A stretch of 64,000 bases of DNA from Cytobacillus sp. IB215665 (GTDB lineage Bacteria > Bacillota > Bacilli > Bacillales > SM2101), in contig NZ_JAXBME010000006.1 of NCBI RefSeq assembly GCF_033963835.1, forward strand, positions 124,001 through 188,000, given 5' to 3'. Made by a program: the position numbers and the translations under genes. The notes under the pieces were generated by a model that was not told the DNA's origin, did not search any database, and was given only the letters and a program-made list of their open reading frames with translations. This document shows positions 1-7,832 of this stretch, piece by piece. Position 1 is the first letter of the stretch. Every line of letters starts with the position of its first letter.

Positions 1-39
1 GGGCCAAATCCCTCAGCCAACTCTTGATAAGAGACTAAC
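1..39 (-). promoter_or_regulatory. SAM-I (S-box) riboswitch, 5' part, cut by window edge
   Basis: Read on the minus strand the sequence gives CTCTTATCAAGAG followed by a GAGGGA and TTTGGCCC element, which is the conserved 5' half of the S-box aptamer (P1 5' strand, P2 with its kink-turn side, start of the J region). The rest of the aptamer, the terminator and the controlled gene lie beyond the left edge. S-boxes control sulfur and methionine genes through S-adenosylmethionine binding. Because mtnB faces the other way, the leftward gene is plausibly another methionine-salvage gene such as mtnK/mtnA or mtnW; that is inference. Confidence 0.85.
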
Positions 40-328
40 TTATAAAATTTACGTGTGTAATTACGATCCATAAATTTGTTTGTTTGAAAAGTATCATAAC
101 AATATGTGATTTTCTTTGTCAATAACTTTTTCAAATGTTTAATAAATATGAAACTTAAGTGTAGTTTTAATAAATTAAATAAACTTATTTAAAATTGAAA
201 ATTTAATTGTCACTAATTGTTAAAGTATTAAACGATGTTATGAGCAGGATTTTACAATAAATAACACGAATGATATGAAGGAGAAAAAGAAGTCATAATT
301 TAAATGAAAAATATTTCGAGGTGATAAA

Positions 329-961
329 ATGACCGTTTTTCAAGAAAAATGGGATGAATTAGCTAGCTTAAAAGATGAATTAGGTTCAAGAGATTGGTTT
401 TATGCAACGAGTGGCAATCTCTCAATCAAAGCAAGTGATTCTCCGTTAACATTTCTCATTTCGGTAAGTGGAAAGGACAAACGGCAGCGTACAAAGGATG
501 ATTTTTTATTAGTAGATGAACAAGGACACCCTACGAGTAGTACCAAATTACATCCTTCAGCAGAAACTCCACTTCATCTCGCAGTGTATAAACAATCAAA
601 TGCAGTCTGTTGTATACACATACATACGGTAGATAATAATGTTATATCAGAACTATATGGAGATCAAGGACAAGTGACTTTTCATGGGCAAGAAATGATC
701 AAAGCATTCGATGAATGGGAAGAAGATGCAGAAATTTCAATACCAATTATAAGAAATGATGCATATATCCAGTTGTTAGCAGATTCATTAAGTACTTACG
801 TTACATCTGACAAAGGTGCTGTGCTCATAAGAAATCATGGTATTACAGTGTGGGGAAAAAGCGTATTTGAAGCAAAAAAATTACTAGAAGCCTACGAATT
901 TTTGTTTAGTTACCACCTAAAACTACTACAATTAAAAAGAGATATTAAAATATTATCATAA
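329..961 (+). CDS. mtnB: Methylthioribulose-1-phosphate dehydratase MtnB
   Basis: This is a 210-residue class II aldolase-fold enzyme that dehydrates 5-methylthioribulose-1-phosphate in the cytosolic methionine salvage pathway. Visible signs are the N-terminal [14 protein letters not shown] block (residues 21-34), SGKDKR at 47-52, the zinc ligand pair in [11 protein letters not shown] (His97, His99), the FHGQE segment and a third metal histidine in RNHGIT near 168-173. Length and sequence match Bacillus MtnB closely. The ATG follows an SD (GAGGTGA). The flanking S-box on the other strand fits a divergent salvage locus, but I see no S-box in the 290 bases directly ahead of this gene, and no mtnD follows it, so it appears to stand alone here. 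Confidence 0.95.
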   Translation: MTVFQEKWDELASLKDELGSRDWFYATSGNLSIKASDSPLTFLISVSGKDKRQRTKDDFLLVDEQGHPTSSTKLHPSAETPLHLAVYKQSNAVCCIHIHTVDNNVISELYGDQGQVTFHGQEMIKAFDEWEEDAEISIPIIRNDAYIQLLADSLSTYVTSDKGAVLIRNHGITVWGKSVFEAKKLLEAYEFLFSYHLKLLQLKRDIKILS

Positions 962-1010
962 GTATATTTAAATTGTTGAAACCTTTCACGTATATGTTCG
1001 TATAGATAGT

Positions 1011-1235
1011 AAAGGCTATTTTCATAAACTTTATTGCTATAGTCCCTATACTAGAAGAGAAAGATGGTTTTACTCAAATGTAAACCTTTTATAAAGGCTT
1101 TGTAAACTTTGTTCTATTTATAATAAATTAGTACCAATAAAAAAGTGTTTTTATATGTTTAGGCATCTGTGTTCTGAAGAAATGATGTTTATATTTATTC
1201 GTACGAAAAAACAACAACCTTTGCGAAAACATCCG
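1011..1235. repeat. MITE-like palindromic intergenic element (copy A)
   Basis: The left arm begins AAAGGCTATTTTCATAAACT and continues into TTTATTGCTATAG. The right arm reads ACAACAACCTTTGCGAAAAC, the reverse complement of a similar end. It fills most of the otherwise gene-free 962-1434 gap. It belongs to the family described under copy B. Confidence 0.5.
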
Positions 1236-1434
1236 TAGTAAAAGATTTGATGGAAGGTTTTTTTTCTTGCAATTTGCTATTTTTTTCTATAAAAAATGTG
1301 TTTTATATGTTGTGTTTCTTGTCGTAATTTAGACTATCATATATAATAATTGCATTAGCATATATGCATGTTCAAAAAACAGGACAAAAAAGCACAGAAA
1401 CAGGAACTAATTCTAGATATTTATATTTTTATTC

Positions 1435-1467
1435 AGGAGGTGACACCTTACTTCATTGTAAGTAAGG
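1435..1467 (+). promoter_or_regulatory. SD followed by hairpin ahead of a TTG start
   Basis: A near-perfect Shine-Dalgarno (AGGAGGTGA, 1435-1443) lies 35 bases ahead of the family-appropriate TTG start at 1476, too far for normal initiation. Between them, ACCTTACTT (1445-1453) pairs perfectly with AAGTAAGGT (1460-1468) around a six-base loop. Folding that 24-base hairpin shortens the SD-start distance to about 11 bases. Such loop-out spacers are known for some phage T4 genes; its use here is inference. Confidence 0.5.
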
Positions 1468-1475
1468 TAATTTTA

Positions 1476-2777
1476 TTGGACAGTATTGACTTATTGTATT
1501 TATTTTTAATTGTTATTTTAATTGGACTAACAGGTTTCTTTGTAGCGGCGGAATTCGCAATCGTGAAGGTGAGAATGAGTCGAATTGATCAATTAGTTCA
1601 AGTAGGAAATAAAAAAGCGATTGCAGCAAAAAAAGTTGTGAGTAACTTAGATGAATACTTATCGAGCTGTCAATTAGGTATTACAATTACAGCTTTAGCA
1701 CTTGGTTGGGTTGGTGAACCTACAGTAGAAAGATTATTACACCCAGTATTCGAACATTTTGATATGCCAACTTCTGTTTCACGTATTGTCTCATTCGCTA
1801 TAGCGTTCGGTACAATTACTTATTTACACGTCGTAATTGGTGAATTAGCACCTAAAACGTTAGCGATTCAAAAAGCAGAAAAGCTTACATTATTATTAGC
1901 TACACCGTTAATATGGTTTTATCGAATCATGTATCCTTTTATTTGGTTATTAAATGGATCAGCTAGGGTCGTTATTAAATTATTTGGTTTGCATCCAGCA
2001 TCAGAACATGAAATGGCTCACTCGGAGGAAGAATTACGCATTATACTATCTGAAAGCTATCAGAGTGGAGAAATAAATCAATCAGAATACAAGTATGTTG
2101 ACAATATCTTTGAATTTGATAACCGTATCGCTAGAGAAATTATGATACCAAGAACAGAAATCGTAAGTTTTGATGTGAGTTTATCTATCCAAGATTTTCT
2201 TAGAGAAGTGAAGGATGAGAGGTATACAAGATACCCTGTTATTGATGGTGATAAAGATCATATTATTGGCTTAATAAATCTTAAATCGATGATTAAAGCA
2301 TATTTCGATGTAAAAGATATAGACACTACAACAATTAAAGATTTTGTCACACCGATTATTTACGTGATTGAAACAATTCCTATTCATGATTTATTGAAAA
2401 AAATGCAAAAAGATCAAATTCATATGGCTATATTAATCGATGAATATGGTGGTACGTCAGGGTTAGTTACCGTTGAAGACATTTTAGAAGAAATAGTTGG
2501 TGAAATTCGGGATGAGTTTGATGTGGATGAAACCCCAGACGTTCAAAATATTAAAGATAATCATTATATACTTGATGGCAAAGTACTAATTAGTGAAGTG
2601 AATAAATTATTGAACTTGAGTATTGATGACGAGGATATCGATACGATTGGTGGGTGGATTTTGACGAAGGAGATAGATGTACAAGAAAATCAAATCATTG
2701 AATACGAAGGCTATATCTTTACTCTCAAAGAAATAGACGACCACCAAATTAAACTGATCGAAATTAGTCCACGATAA
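1476..2777 (+). CDS. CNNM/CBS-domain membrane protein (hemolysin C/CorC-like)
   Basis: This is an integral membrane protein of the UPF0053/CNNM family, related to Bacillus YhdP, YhdT, YrkA and YqhB and implicated in divalent cation (Mg2+) homeostasis. The order is an N-terminal DUF21 transmembrane domain with FFVAAEFAIVKVR and LGWVGEPTVE, a tandem CBS pair (IMIPRTEIVSF onward, then HMAILIDEYGGTSGLVTVED), and a C-terminal CorC/HlyC domain with YILDGKVLISEVNKLL and IDTIGGW. The reading frame is open back to an ATG at 1368, but family members begin near the MDSIDLL stretch, that is TTG 1476. That choice would need the hairpin-bridged SD listed separately. With TTG 1476 the protein is 433 residues. 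Confidence 0.88.
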   Translation: MDSIDLLYLFLIVILIGLTGFFVAAEFAIVKVRMSRIDQLVQVGNKKAIAAKKVVSNLDEYLSSCQLGITITALALGWVGEPTVERLLHPVFEHFDMPTSVSRIVSFAIAFGTITYLHVVIGELAPKTLAIQKAEKLTLLLATPLIWFYRIMYPFIWLLNGSARVVIKLFGLHPASEHEMAHSEEELRIILSESYQSGEINQSEYKYVDNIFEFDNRIAREIMIPRTEIVSFDVSLSIQDFLREVKDERYTRYPVIDGDKDHIIGLINLKSMIKAYFDVKDIDTTTIKDFVTPIIYVIETIPIHDLLKKMQKDQIHMAILIDEYGGTSGLVTVEDILEEIVGEIRDEFDVDETPDVQNIKDNHYILDGKVLISEVNKLLNLSIDDEDIDTIGGWILTKEIDVQENQIIEYEGYIFTLKEIDDHQIKLIEISPR

Positions 2778-2810
2778 TATAGGTAGCTCTTATTACGAAA
2801 TAGCTATTCA

Positions 2811-2845
2811 AAAACATACGGTTAATATGTACCGTATGTTTTTTC
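2811..2845 (+). terminator. Rho-independent terminator of the CNNM gene
   Basis: AAACATACGGT (2812-2822) pairs with ACCGTATGTTT (2831-2841) and is followed by a T run, about 35 bases after the stop codon. Confidence 0.85.
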
Positions 2846-2987
2846 TATGGGCAAACCTTTGCTATTGTATAGGGTAGAGGCACCAAAACCCGCGTGTAGG
2901 TGTAAATTATTTATAAAAGTTAGAAGTAACGACCGATTTACGTTTTGTTCCTTAATTTATTTGAAATACTTTATGTATTTACCTTTG

Positions 2988-3536
2988 TTAATAGGTAAGT
3001 TCAACTCGAAGTTCCCTTATGATAAGTAATGCGCCAACACCGTAAACGATGAAATTTGCTAATGGCACTACTGTGAAGGCATAGTCTACAAAAATCCAAC
3101 CTAATATAATAGAGGATAGACAAGCATTTAATGTAATAAATAAATAAGCTTTACTTTTATAAATCCACACATAAGGAAGAAAGTGTGAACCGGTGAGAAG
3201 TCCAATAGTAAATGGCAAGTATTGAGGAATTAGCATGTATACAATGATATAAAGAGGTATATAAAAAGCCTGAGGAACAGCAATAATACATGCTAATATA
3301 CCTATAGGATTATGCGTTACAAGTAAATTAATACGGAGTATCCTACTTATTAAAAAACCTAATGGAAAAATCAAGGATAACCCAAATAACCAAATAAAAT
3401 GAACGATCTCTTTTGGGAAAATTATGGGAAAAAGTGAGATGATAAAAAAAACGATTGTCCCAGATAGTAAGAAAGGGAGTCCTTTTTTTGCTTCAACTAT
3501 CAGTTCTGATTGCATATCTTTGAGCGCACTGTTCAT
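2988..3536 (-). CDS. Polytopic membrane protein, unknown (DUF7010-like)
   Basis: The product is a 182-residue, very hydrophobic protein with about five or six predicted membrane spans after a short polar N-terminus (MNSALKDMQSELIVEAKKG). It has an excellent SD (GAAGGAGGAA) placed for this ATG. I cannot assign a function; the N-terminal pattern recalls the DUF7010 family of Bacillus, but that is recollection and not a search result. It is monocistronic, convergent with the CNNM gene, and followed upstream by a separate small minus-strand gene. Confidence 0.75.
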   Translation of the reverse strand: MNSALKDMQSELIVEAKKGLPFLLSGTIVFFIISLFPIIFPKEIVHFIWLFGLSLIFPLGFLISRILRINLLVTHNPIGILACIIAVPQAFYIPLYIIVYMLIPQYLPFTIGLLTGSHFLPYVWIYKSKAYLFITLNACLSSIILGWIFVDYAFTVVPLANFIVYGVGALLIIRELRVELTY

Positions 3537-3602
3537 AAAATTCCTCCTTCAAATGAAATATATAGCATAAAATCATAACCTTAAATTAAGATAAAATTTG
3601 AA

Positions 3603-3634
3603 CACAAAAAAACAAACACCAAAATGGTATTTGT
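3603..3634 (-). terminator. Terminator of the 49-residue gene
   Basis: On the minus strand ACAAATACCA pairs with TGGTGTTTGT (one U.G pair) and runs into a seven-T tract directly after the stop at 3635. Confidence 0.75.
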
Positions 3635-3784
3635 TCAGTCTGTTTTACTCAATTTTCCATCATTACCCTCATCAAGACCTGTCGTATTATTGACGACTTG
3701 AGAAACTAAATTTAATCCTTGGTCCATAGGATTCATAGAATCTGCTTTTTGACCAACTTCTTTAGATTTTTGTTGTTTTTTCAT
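3635..3784 (-). CDS. Small hydrophilic protein, 49 residues, unknown
   Basis: This gene is too short for usual ORF lists but well framed: an SD (AGGAGG) stands about ten bases ahead of the ATG, and a terminator follows the stop at once. The product is charged at the N-terminus (MKKQQKSKEVGQKADSMN), has a short amphipathic centre (QGLNLVSQVVNNTTG) and an acidic and lysine tail. There is no membrane span, cysteine or signal peptide. Its size and composition would fit a minor spore or coat-associated peptide, but I recognise no family and assign no function. Confidence 0.65.
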   Translation of the reverse strand: MKKQQKSKEVGQKADSMNPMDQGLNLVSQVVNNTTGLDEGNDGKLSKTD

Positions 3785-3874
3785 ACGTAGCTTCCCTCCT
3801 AAAATGTAGCGTTTGTAAATAATGAAAAATTATTCAAGCTAATTCTTACTATCAGAGTTAATAAAGCTAAAACA

Positions 3875-3905
3875 GAAAAACCTACGCCTGAATTGTAGGT
3901 TTTTC
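3875..3905. terminator. Symmetrical hairpin, possible bidirectional terminator
   Basis: GAAAAACCTAC pairs perfectly with GTAGGTTTTTC around a nine-base loop. A and T runs inside the stem could serve either strand. No plus-strand gene ends just before it. Confidence 0.5.
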
Positions 3906-3988
3906 AAGTACGAAGCTTACTTGACTTGGAAAGGAGGGTGCTACAAAATATATATCACCGCAAAAATATAAGATAAAACTGCATTTCG

Positions 3989-4016
3989 AAAAAAAAAACG
4001 CCATTTAGGCGTTTTA
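3989..4016 (-). terminator. Terminator of the peroxiredoxin-like gene
   Basis: On the minus strand AAAACGCC, loop TAAAT, GGCGTTTT continues into a long T run. It lies about 100 bases after the stop at 4113. Confidence 0.85.
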
Positions 4017-4112
4017 ATACATAGCGTGCTCAAGCTTCTTAACCGAAAATAAATAACAATCAACGCGAAAGAAGCCAATAACAACTAGGTTTAGATGTAT
4101 GTATGTTTCACT

Positions 4113-4757
4113 TTAGAGGTTTCTGAGTGCTGTAAGCAGGTCTTCAGGCTCTAGTCGTTGCATATAATTTGGGTTAACATATGAAAATCGGATTCTACTA
4201 GTCTCATCAATCATAAATGTTGAAGGTACTGGTATAACCCAGTTTCCTCCTCCATTGTATTCAGATAAATCTAATCCAAACTGATTATATACTTCCTTCA
4301 CTTCTTGTGGAACATCGAATAACACATTATACTTTGCAGCTGTTAAGCCTTTTAAATCACTAACTACTTCATAAGATAAATCATTTTTTTCTTTAATTGT
4401 TAATGAATTATCTGGAGTTTGTGGGCTAATGGCAATTAAACTCCCACCAATTTTTTTAATGTCAGGTAGTATTTCTTCGTATGCACGTAGCTGACGATTA
4501 CAATATGGACACCAAGATCCTCGATAAAATGTTAAAATGATGGGTCCTTTTGTTAATTCTTCATATAAATTGACTTGGTTACCATTTGCATTAGTTAAAG
4601 TGAAATCACGTGCTTTATGACCAACAGGTAGTCCGTTAGCTATACCAGCTTGTTGAAGTGAAGCTATGGAATTTTCTAATACAGTAAAAGCGTTCATTGG
4701 CATAGTTGCTTTGCTTTGACGTGTAATTGTGTCTAAACTTGCCTGTAGTGTTTCCAT
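4113..4757 (-). CDS. AhpC/TSA-family peroxiredoxin-like protein
   Basis: This is a thioredoxin-fold redoxin of 214 residues. The active-site segment FYRGSWCPYCNRQL carries a CxxC pair, the first Cys being the peroxidatic type. It is preceded by GHKARDFTLTNANG, the usual AhpC/TSA entry strand, and followed by ISPQTPDNSL and a PVPSTFMIDE strand. It probably reduces peroxides or acts as a cytosolic thiol reductase. An upstream in-frame ATG exists at 4775, but the ATG at 4757 has the SD (GGGGTATC, seven bases spacing). A TTGACG -35-like hexamer and a palindrome lie just upstream. It is monocistronic with its own terminator. Confidence 0.88.
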   Translation of the reverse strand: METLQASLDTITRQSKATMPMNAFTVLENSIASLQQAGIANGLPVGHKARDFTLTNANGNQVNLYEELTKGPIILTFYRGSWCPYCNRQLRAYEEILPDIKKIGGSLIAISPQTPDNSLTIKEKNDLSYEVVSDLKGLTAAKYNVLFDVPQEVKEVYNQFGLDLSEYNGGGNWVIPVPSTFMIDETSRIRFSYVNPNYMQRLEPEDLLTALRNL

Positions 4758-4813
4758 TATGATACCCCATTCCATAATTATGTTATTTAATACTATAATA
4801 ACGTCAAAAGACC

Positions 4814-4829
4814 TATTACTAAAGTAATA
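4814..4829. promoter_or_regulatory. Palindrome upstream of the peroxiredoxin promoter
   Basis: TATTACT, AA, AGTAATA is a perfect inverted repeat inside a longer imperfect one (AAGAC...GTCTT). It lies just ahead of a TTGACG -35 candidate (minus strand, near 4800-4805). The shape fits a MarR/HxlR-type dimeric repressor site. No regulator is encoded beside it. The rest of 4830-5219 is AT-rich with nothing I can name. Confidence 0.4.
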
Positions 4830-5219
4830 AGTCTTGAGTTTGAGATTTCTATATAATCTACTGTGAGAATAACGAGGTTTTATTGAATGTTCAATATGTT
4901 AACTCAGTTATTATAATGGGAGATTTTTTTTCGTCTAACACATGAATTCAATCATCCTAGTATTGGGTTTATACGTGGTTTCATATGTTTAGTGGTTGAG
5001 AAAAGGAGAATTTAAGAAAGTTATGGTGTTATAATTAAGAATTTATATAAATACATAATTTAACAAATTATATAAAATAAGTATAATTTAAAATAAATTA
5101 ATCATAATAGGTATTATTAACGAATTCAATAATCTATTATTAGCATTTTGTAAAGTAATAATAAAAGCAAAATGAAGTTCACACTTTACTTAATTTATAA
5201 TGGGTTTTTAGGAAGTGAA

Positions 5220-5864
5220 ATGATGAATCTAGATCAAATAAATGAGTTAGGACTACAAATTGAACTAAAAGCGATTCATTTATTAACACCTTTGCTAAGC
5301 TTTTTAGTACTGTGTATTATATTATTACTATATTTATTGTTAATTAGAGATTCGATTAAACTAACATCATTAAAATACCATTTAAGCATTGGTATAATTC
5401 TAATAGCGGTTTTGTCAGTAGTCCATTTTTTTGATTATGAGCAAGCTTTAGCAAATGATGAGACGTTTCCATCAAGGTTTGAAAACTGGAAATTTGATCT
5501 AGTGTATCCATATATTAATCAGTTAAATGTGGAAAGACAGGACATAAAAAGCTTCTCATATGATGAAAATCTTGAACGTGAAGTGAGAGAAGATAGAGAA
5601 CGCTTTGAATTTTTTTCAATTGTTTATACGACTGAAGAAACGAAAGATTTAGTCCCATTAACTATTGATTATATGCAGGATGGAAAGTCAAAAACAATAT
5701 CAGGGTTATTTGAAGTAATGATTGATGATAATGCTCAAAAGCCATATATTACATATCAACGTCTTGAACAAACATTACCTCACGGCTACAGAGCTGGAAT
5801 GTATAATCTACAAGTACATGTAGGTCAGGGGTCTGACCCTCGACTTGGCAATGCGTTAAAGTGA
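5220..5864 (+). CDS. Two-TM membrane protein with extracytoplasmic domain, unknown; paralogue of 58408-59037
   Basis: No function is recognised. The start is ATG 5220 or the adjacent 5223, behind an SD (AGGAAGTGA); the frame is open to 5172 but without an SD. Residues about 20-45 and 55-72 form two membrane spans, the second ending in VVHFFDYEQALANDE, followed by a soluble domain rich in Asp/Glu and aromatics (YPYINQLN, KPYITYQRLEQTLPHGYR). The same blocks occur in order in the protein at 58408-59037 (VVHFFDYEKALANDE, LPYINNLE, KPYFTYQQLERGFPHGF), so these are clear paralogues. The last residues (GQGSDPRLG) are encoded by a GGTCAGGGGTCTGACC palindrome that looks like an intergenic repeat captured at the 3' end. 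Confidence 0.75.
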   Translation: MMNLDQINELGLQIELKAIHLLTPLLSFLVLCIILLLYLLLIRDSIKLTSLKYHLSIGIILIAVLSVVHFFDYEQALANDETFPSRFENWKFDLVYPYINQLNVERQDIKSFSYDENLEREVREDRERFEFFSIVYTTEETKDLVPLTIDYMQDGKSKTISGLFEVMIDDNAQKPYITYQRLEQTLPHGYRAGMYNLQVHVGQGSDPRLGNALK

Positions 5865-5974
5865 GTGTGTTGCCACAGTTATACTAAAAAAAGTCTTATC
5901 ACATGACGAAGTAAATTAACATTATTTATGTGGGAATAATAAATTGAATATCAATGTAATGGAGCAATTAGTAA

Positions 5975-6004
5975 AGTGGGGAGGAAACTCCCCACTATTT
6001 TTTG
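5975..6004 (+). terminator. Terminator with GAAA tetraloop
   Basis: AGTGGGGAG, GAAA, CTCCCCACT is a nine-pair stem followed by ATTTTTTG. It is oriented for the plus-strand gene ending at 5864 and overlaps the stop codon of the convergent minus-strand gene (5995-5997). Confidence 0.85.
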
Positions 6005-6681
6005 TTTACCTGTGAATTAAGTTCTACGTCGTCTTTATCTGGATCTTTGTCAAAGTTAAATACTGATGCGAGCTCTGGAGTGTCACTAATGAGCTTAGCT
6101 ATATATATAAATCCAATAGCAGAAACCCCAGTCATAATCCAGCTGAATGCTTGTCGTAAAAGGATTCCTTTATCGAAAGCATCTACGCCGTACTCATTGA
6201 TTAGCCATGTTTTAATTATTGCCAACACGATACTTCTTACAGCAAATACAATCGTAATCAATTGGAATACAATGAGAAATTTCTTTTGAAAAAATATCTT
6301 TTTACTTTGTTTTTTGTCTATTCCTTGCAACTCAAAAATATCTAAAGCAAAGTATAGTGTAAGTGGTTTATTCGTTAATACAGTAGCTAAATAAAAAGCT
6401 GCCATAGCATAAGCAAAAAATACTTGATTCCATAATAGTTGCAAAGCAGAACCTGCTAACACTTCAATAAGCGTCCCAATTACTAGTGTGGCAAGCATAT
6501 AAATACCAAAGACATTAACTTTCTTAAGTTGAAAAAATCTGTATAGGCTATAAATGATTCCTGGTACAGACGAAAGAAGCATAGCATAATAATCTCCTAT
6601 ATAATCTCTACCAAGATTCCAAACTACTAATGGGAATACGACATAAAAAATGATATCAAAAATGACTACATTATTTTTCAA
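5995..6681 (-). CDS. VC0807-like integral membrane protein
   Basis: This polytopic protein of about 228 residues has roughly six membrane spans and a polar acidic C-terminus (FNFDKDPDKDDVELNSQ). The overall pattern (FPLVVWNLGRDYIGDY, SSVPGIIYSLYRF, NKPLTLYFALDI) resembles the VC0807 family, whose biochemical role is not established. The start is uncertain: TTG 6681 has an AAGGGGG upstream, and TTG 6705 would add eight residues without an obvious SD. It is monocistronic. Confidence 0.7.
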   Translation of the reverse strand: MKNNVVIFDIIFYVVFPLVVWNLGRDYIGDYYAMLLSSVPGIIYSLYRFFQLKKVNVFGIYMLATLVIGTLIEVLAGSALQLLWNQVFFAYAMAAFYLATVLTNKPLTLYFALDIFELQGIDKKQSKKIFFQKKFLIVFQLITIVFAVRSIVLAIIKTWLINEYGVDAFDKGILLRQAFSWIMTGVSAIGFIYIAKLISDTPELASVFNFDKDPDKDDVELNSQVNKK

Positions 6682-6840
6682 TAGAAAAACAGCCCCCTTG
6701 TTCAATTGACAGGAAAAAATAATTAAATGTAACGGATTGGTAACATGACATAGAAAAAGTAGTTGTGTACTTGTAAGTTATTAACTTCCCTCGGAACGTT
6801 TCCTTGTAATAAGAATCGATATTTTTCAATAAGATATGAC

Positions 6841-7503
6841 TTATTCATGAGGCTGTTTAACGACTAAGCCGAGAATTTTAGCAAATCCAATAGCTTGTTC
6901 TTGAGATATAATACAGCCTTCTAATTGTTCTATCGACACAGTTAAATTCTCAAAAGAACAGCTACTTAAATCAATTCCCTTTAAGCTTGTACCTGCTAGA
7001 TTTGCTTGGTGCATCTCGCATCTATTAAATTCAATATTTTTGAACTTTGACTCGTAAAAATCAGCGTGACTTAATGAGCACGAGTTAAAATTAACATTTT
7101 TTTGATCGGAGAACCCAAAAGATGCATAATTTGCAAAGCAATCGTTAAAAGTAACATTTCGTAAAGCAGCTCCTGACAGGTTCATACCTAATAATTTGGA
7201 ATCTGTCACCTTCACCCTATGAATAATACCATTGCTAAAATCAACATTAGACAAATCACATTTGTCAAAAATGACATCGGTCAGCTCAATATTTCTGAAT
7301 GATATATTAGTAAATATAACATTATTAAAGAGTATTTTTTCGAAGGAAATTCTTTCAATACATTTATTTGAAATTTCACAATCGTATATTGAACCATTGT
7401 TGAAATATTGATCAACTTCTAGTTGGTTATTAAGGTCTAGTTGTGGTAAATTGTCGGGGACTTTTGGTAACTGCAACATAGTTTTCTTTTTCTTATTATT
7501 CAT
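6841..7503 (-). CDS. Pentapeptide-repeat protein
   Basis: This is a cytosolic protein of 220 residues. From about residue 50 to 190 it shows A(D/N)LXX-type pentapeptides with the usual central Leu/Phe (CDLSNVDFSNG, MNLSGAALRNVTFND, CSLSHADFYESKF, MHQANLAGTSLKGIDLSS). This pattern folds as a right-handed quadrilateral beta-helix. Such proteins include DNA-mimicking gyrase protectors and many of unknown role; nothing here fixes the target. ATG 7503 has a GGG-containing SD at eight bases; a GTG at 7512 is the alternative. It is followed upstream by repeat copy B. Confidence 0.88.
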   Translation of the reverse strand: MNNKKKKTMLQLPKVPDNLPQLDLNNQLEVDQYFNNGSIYDCEISNKCIERISFEKILFNNVIFTNISFRNIELTDVIFDKCDLSNVDFSNGIIHRVKVTDSKLLGMNLSGAALRNVTFNDCFANYASFGFSDQKNVNFNSCSLSHADFYESKFKNIEFNRCEMHQANLAGTSLKGIDLSSCSFENLTVSIEQLEGCIISQEQAIGFAKILGLVVKQPHE

Positions 7504-7525
7504 AGTATACACCCACTTTAAATAC

Positions 7526-7689
7526 AGGCTGTTTTCTCATTGATTGTTGCTTTTCGTACTAAGAACTAAATACATATAAACCAGGTATTCGTGGCATCTT
7601 TTCCTATTTAAAATGAGGTCCATTGCCATAAAATTGTTAATTGCTTATCTTAATTAGTCTCAATAGCAACAAAGTTTACGAAAAGAGCC
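7526..7689. repeat. MITE-like palindromic intergenic element (copy B, type copy)
   Basis: This is the clearest copy. The left arm is AGGCTGTTTTC...TTGATTGTTGC, the right arm is TAGTCTCAATAGCAACAAAG then TTTACGAAAAGAGCC, and a central TTCGTGGCATCTTTTC motif recurs in copies D and L and in looser form in E, H and I. It has no coding capacity, about 164 bp, inverted ends starting GGCT, and lies between genes. These are the marks of a miniature inverted-repeat element or a structured palindromic repeat. Confidence 0.65.
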
Positions 7690-7832
7690 AAAATATAACA
7701 TTCAACTTACAAACTAGTTAAATATTATCAAATTTGTGATGATGGTGTCTAGTTTCATATTATTCGAAAATTATTGAATGAACTGTTCTAATATTGTAGA
7801 ATTAACATAAATATCCTTTTGGAGTGATGAAA

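Noticed and set aside
40-328. S-box on the plus strand ahead of mtnB
   Set aside because: I looked for the CTTATCnAGAG and GGGACTGGCCC signatures on the plus strand and found none.
2847-3029. 60-residue plus-strand frame after the CNNM terminator
   Set aside because: No SD, Cys/Arg-rich odd composition, and overlap with the end of the minus-strand membrane-protein gene. Its codons recall spurious frames called in Bacillus intergenic repeats, but I could not define a repeat here.
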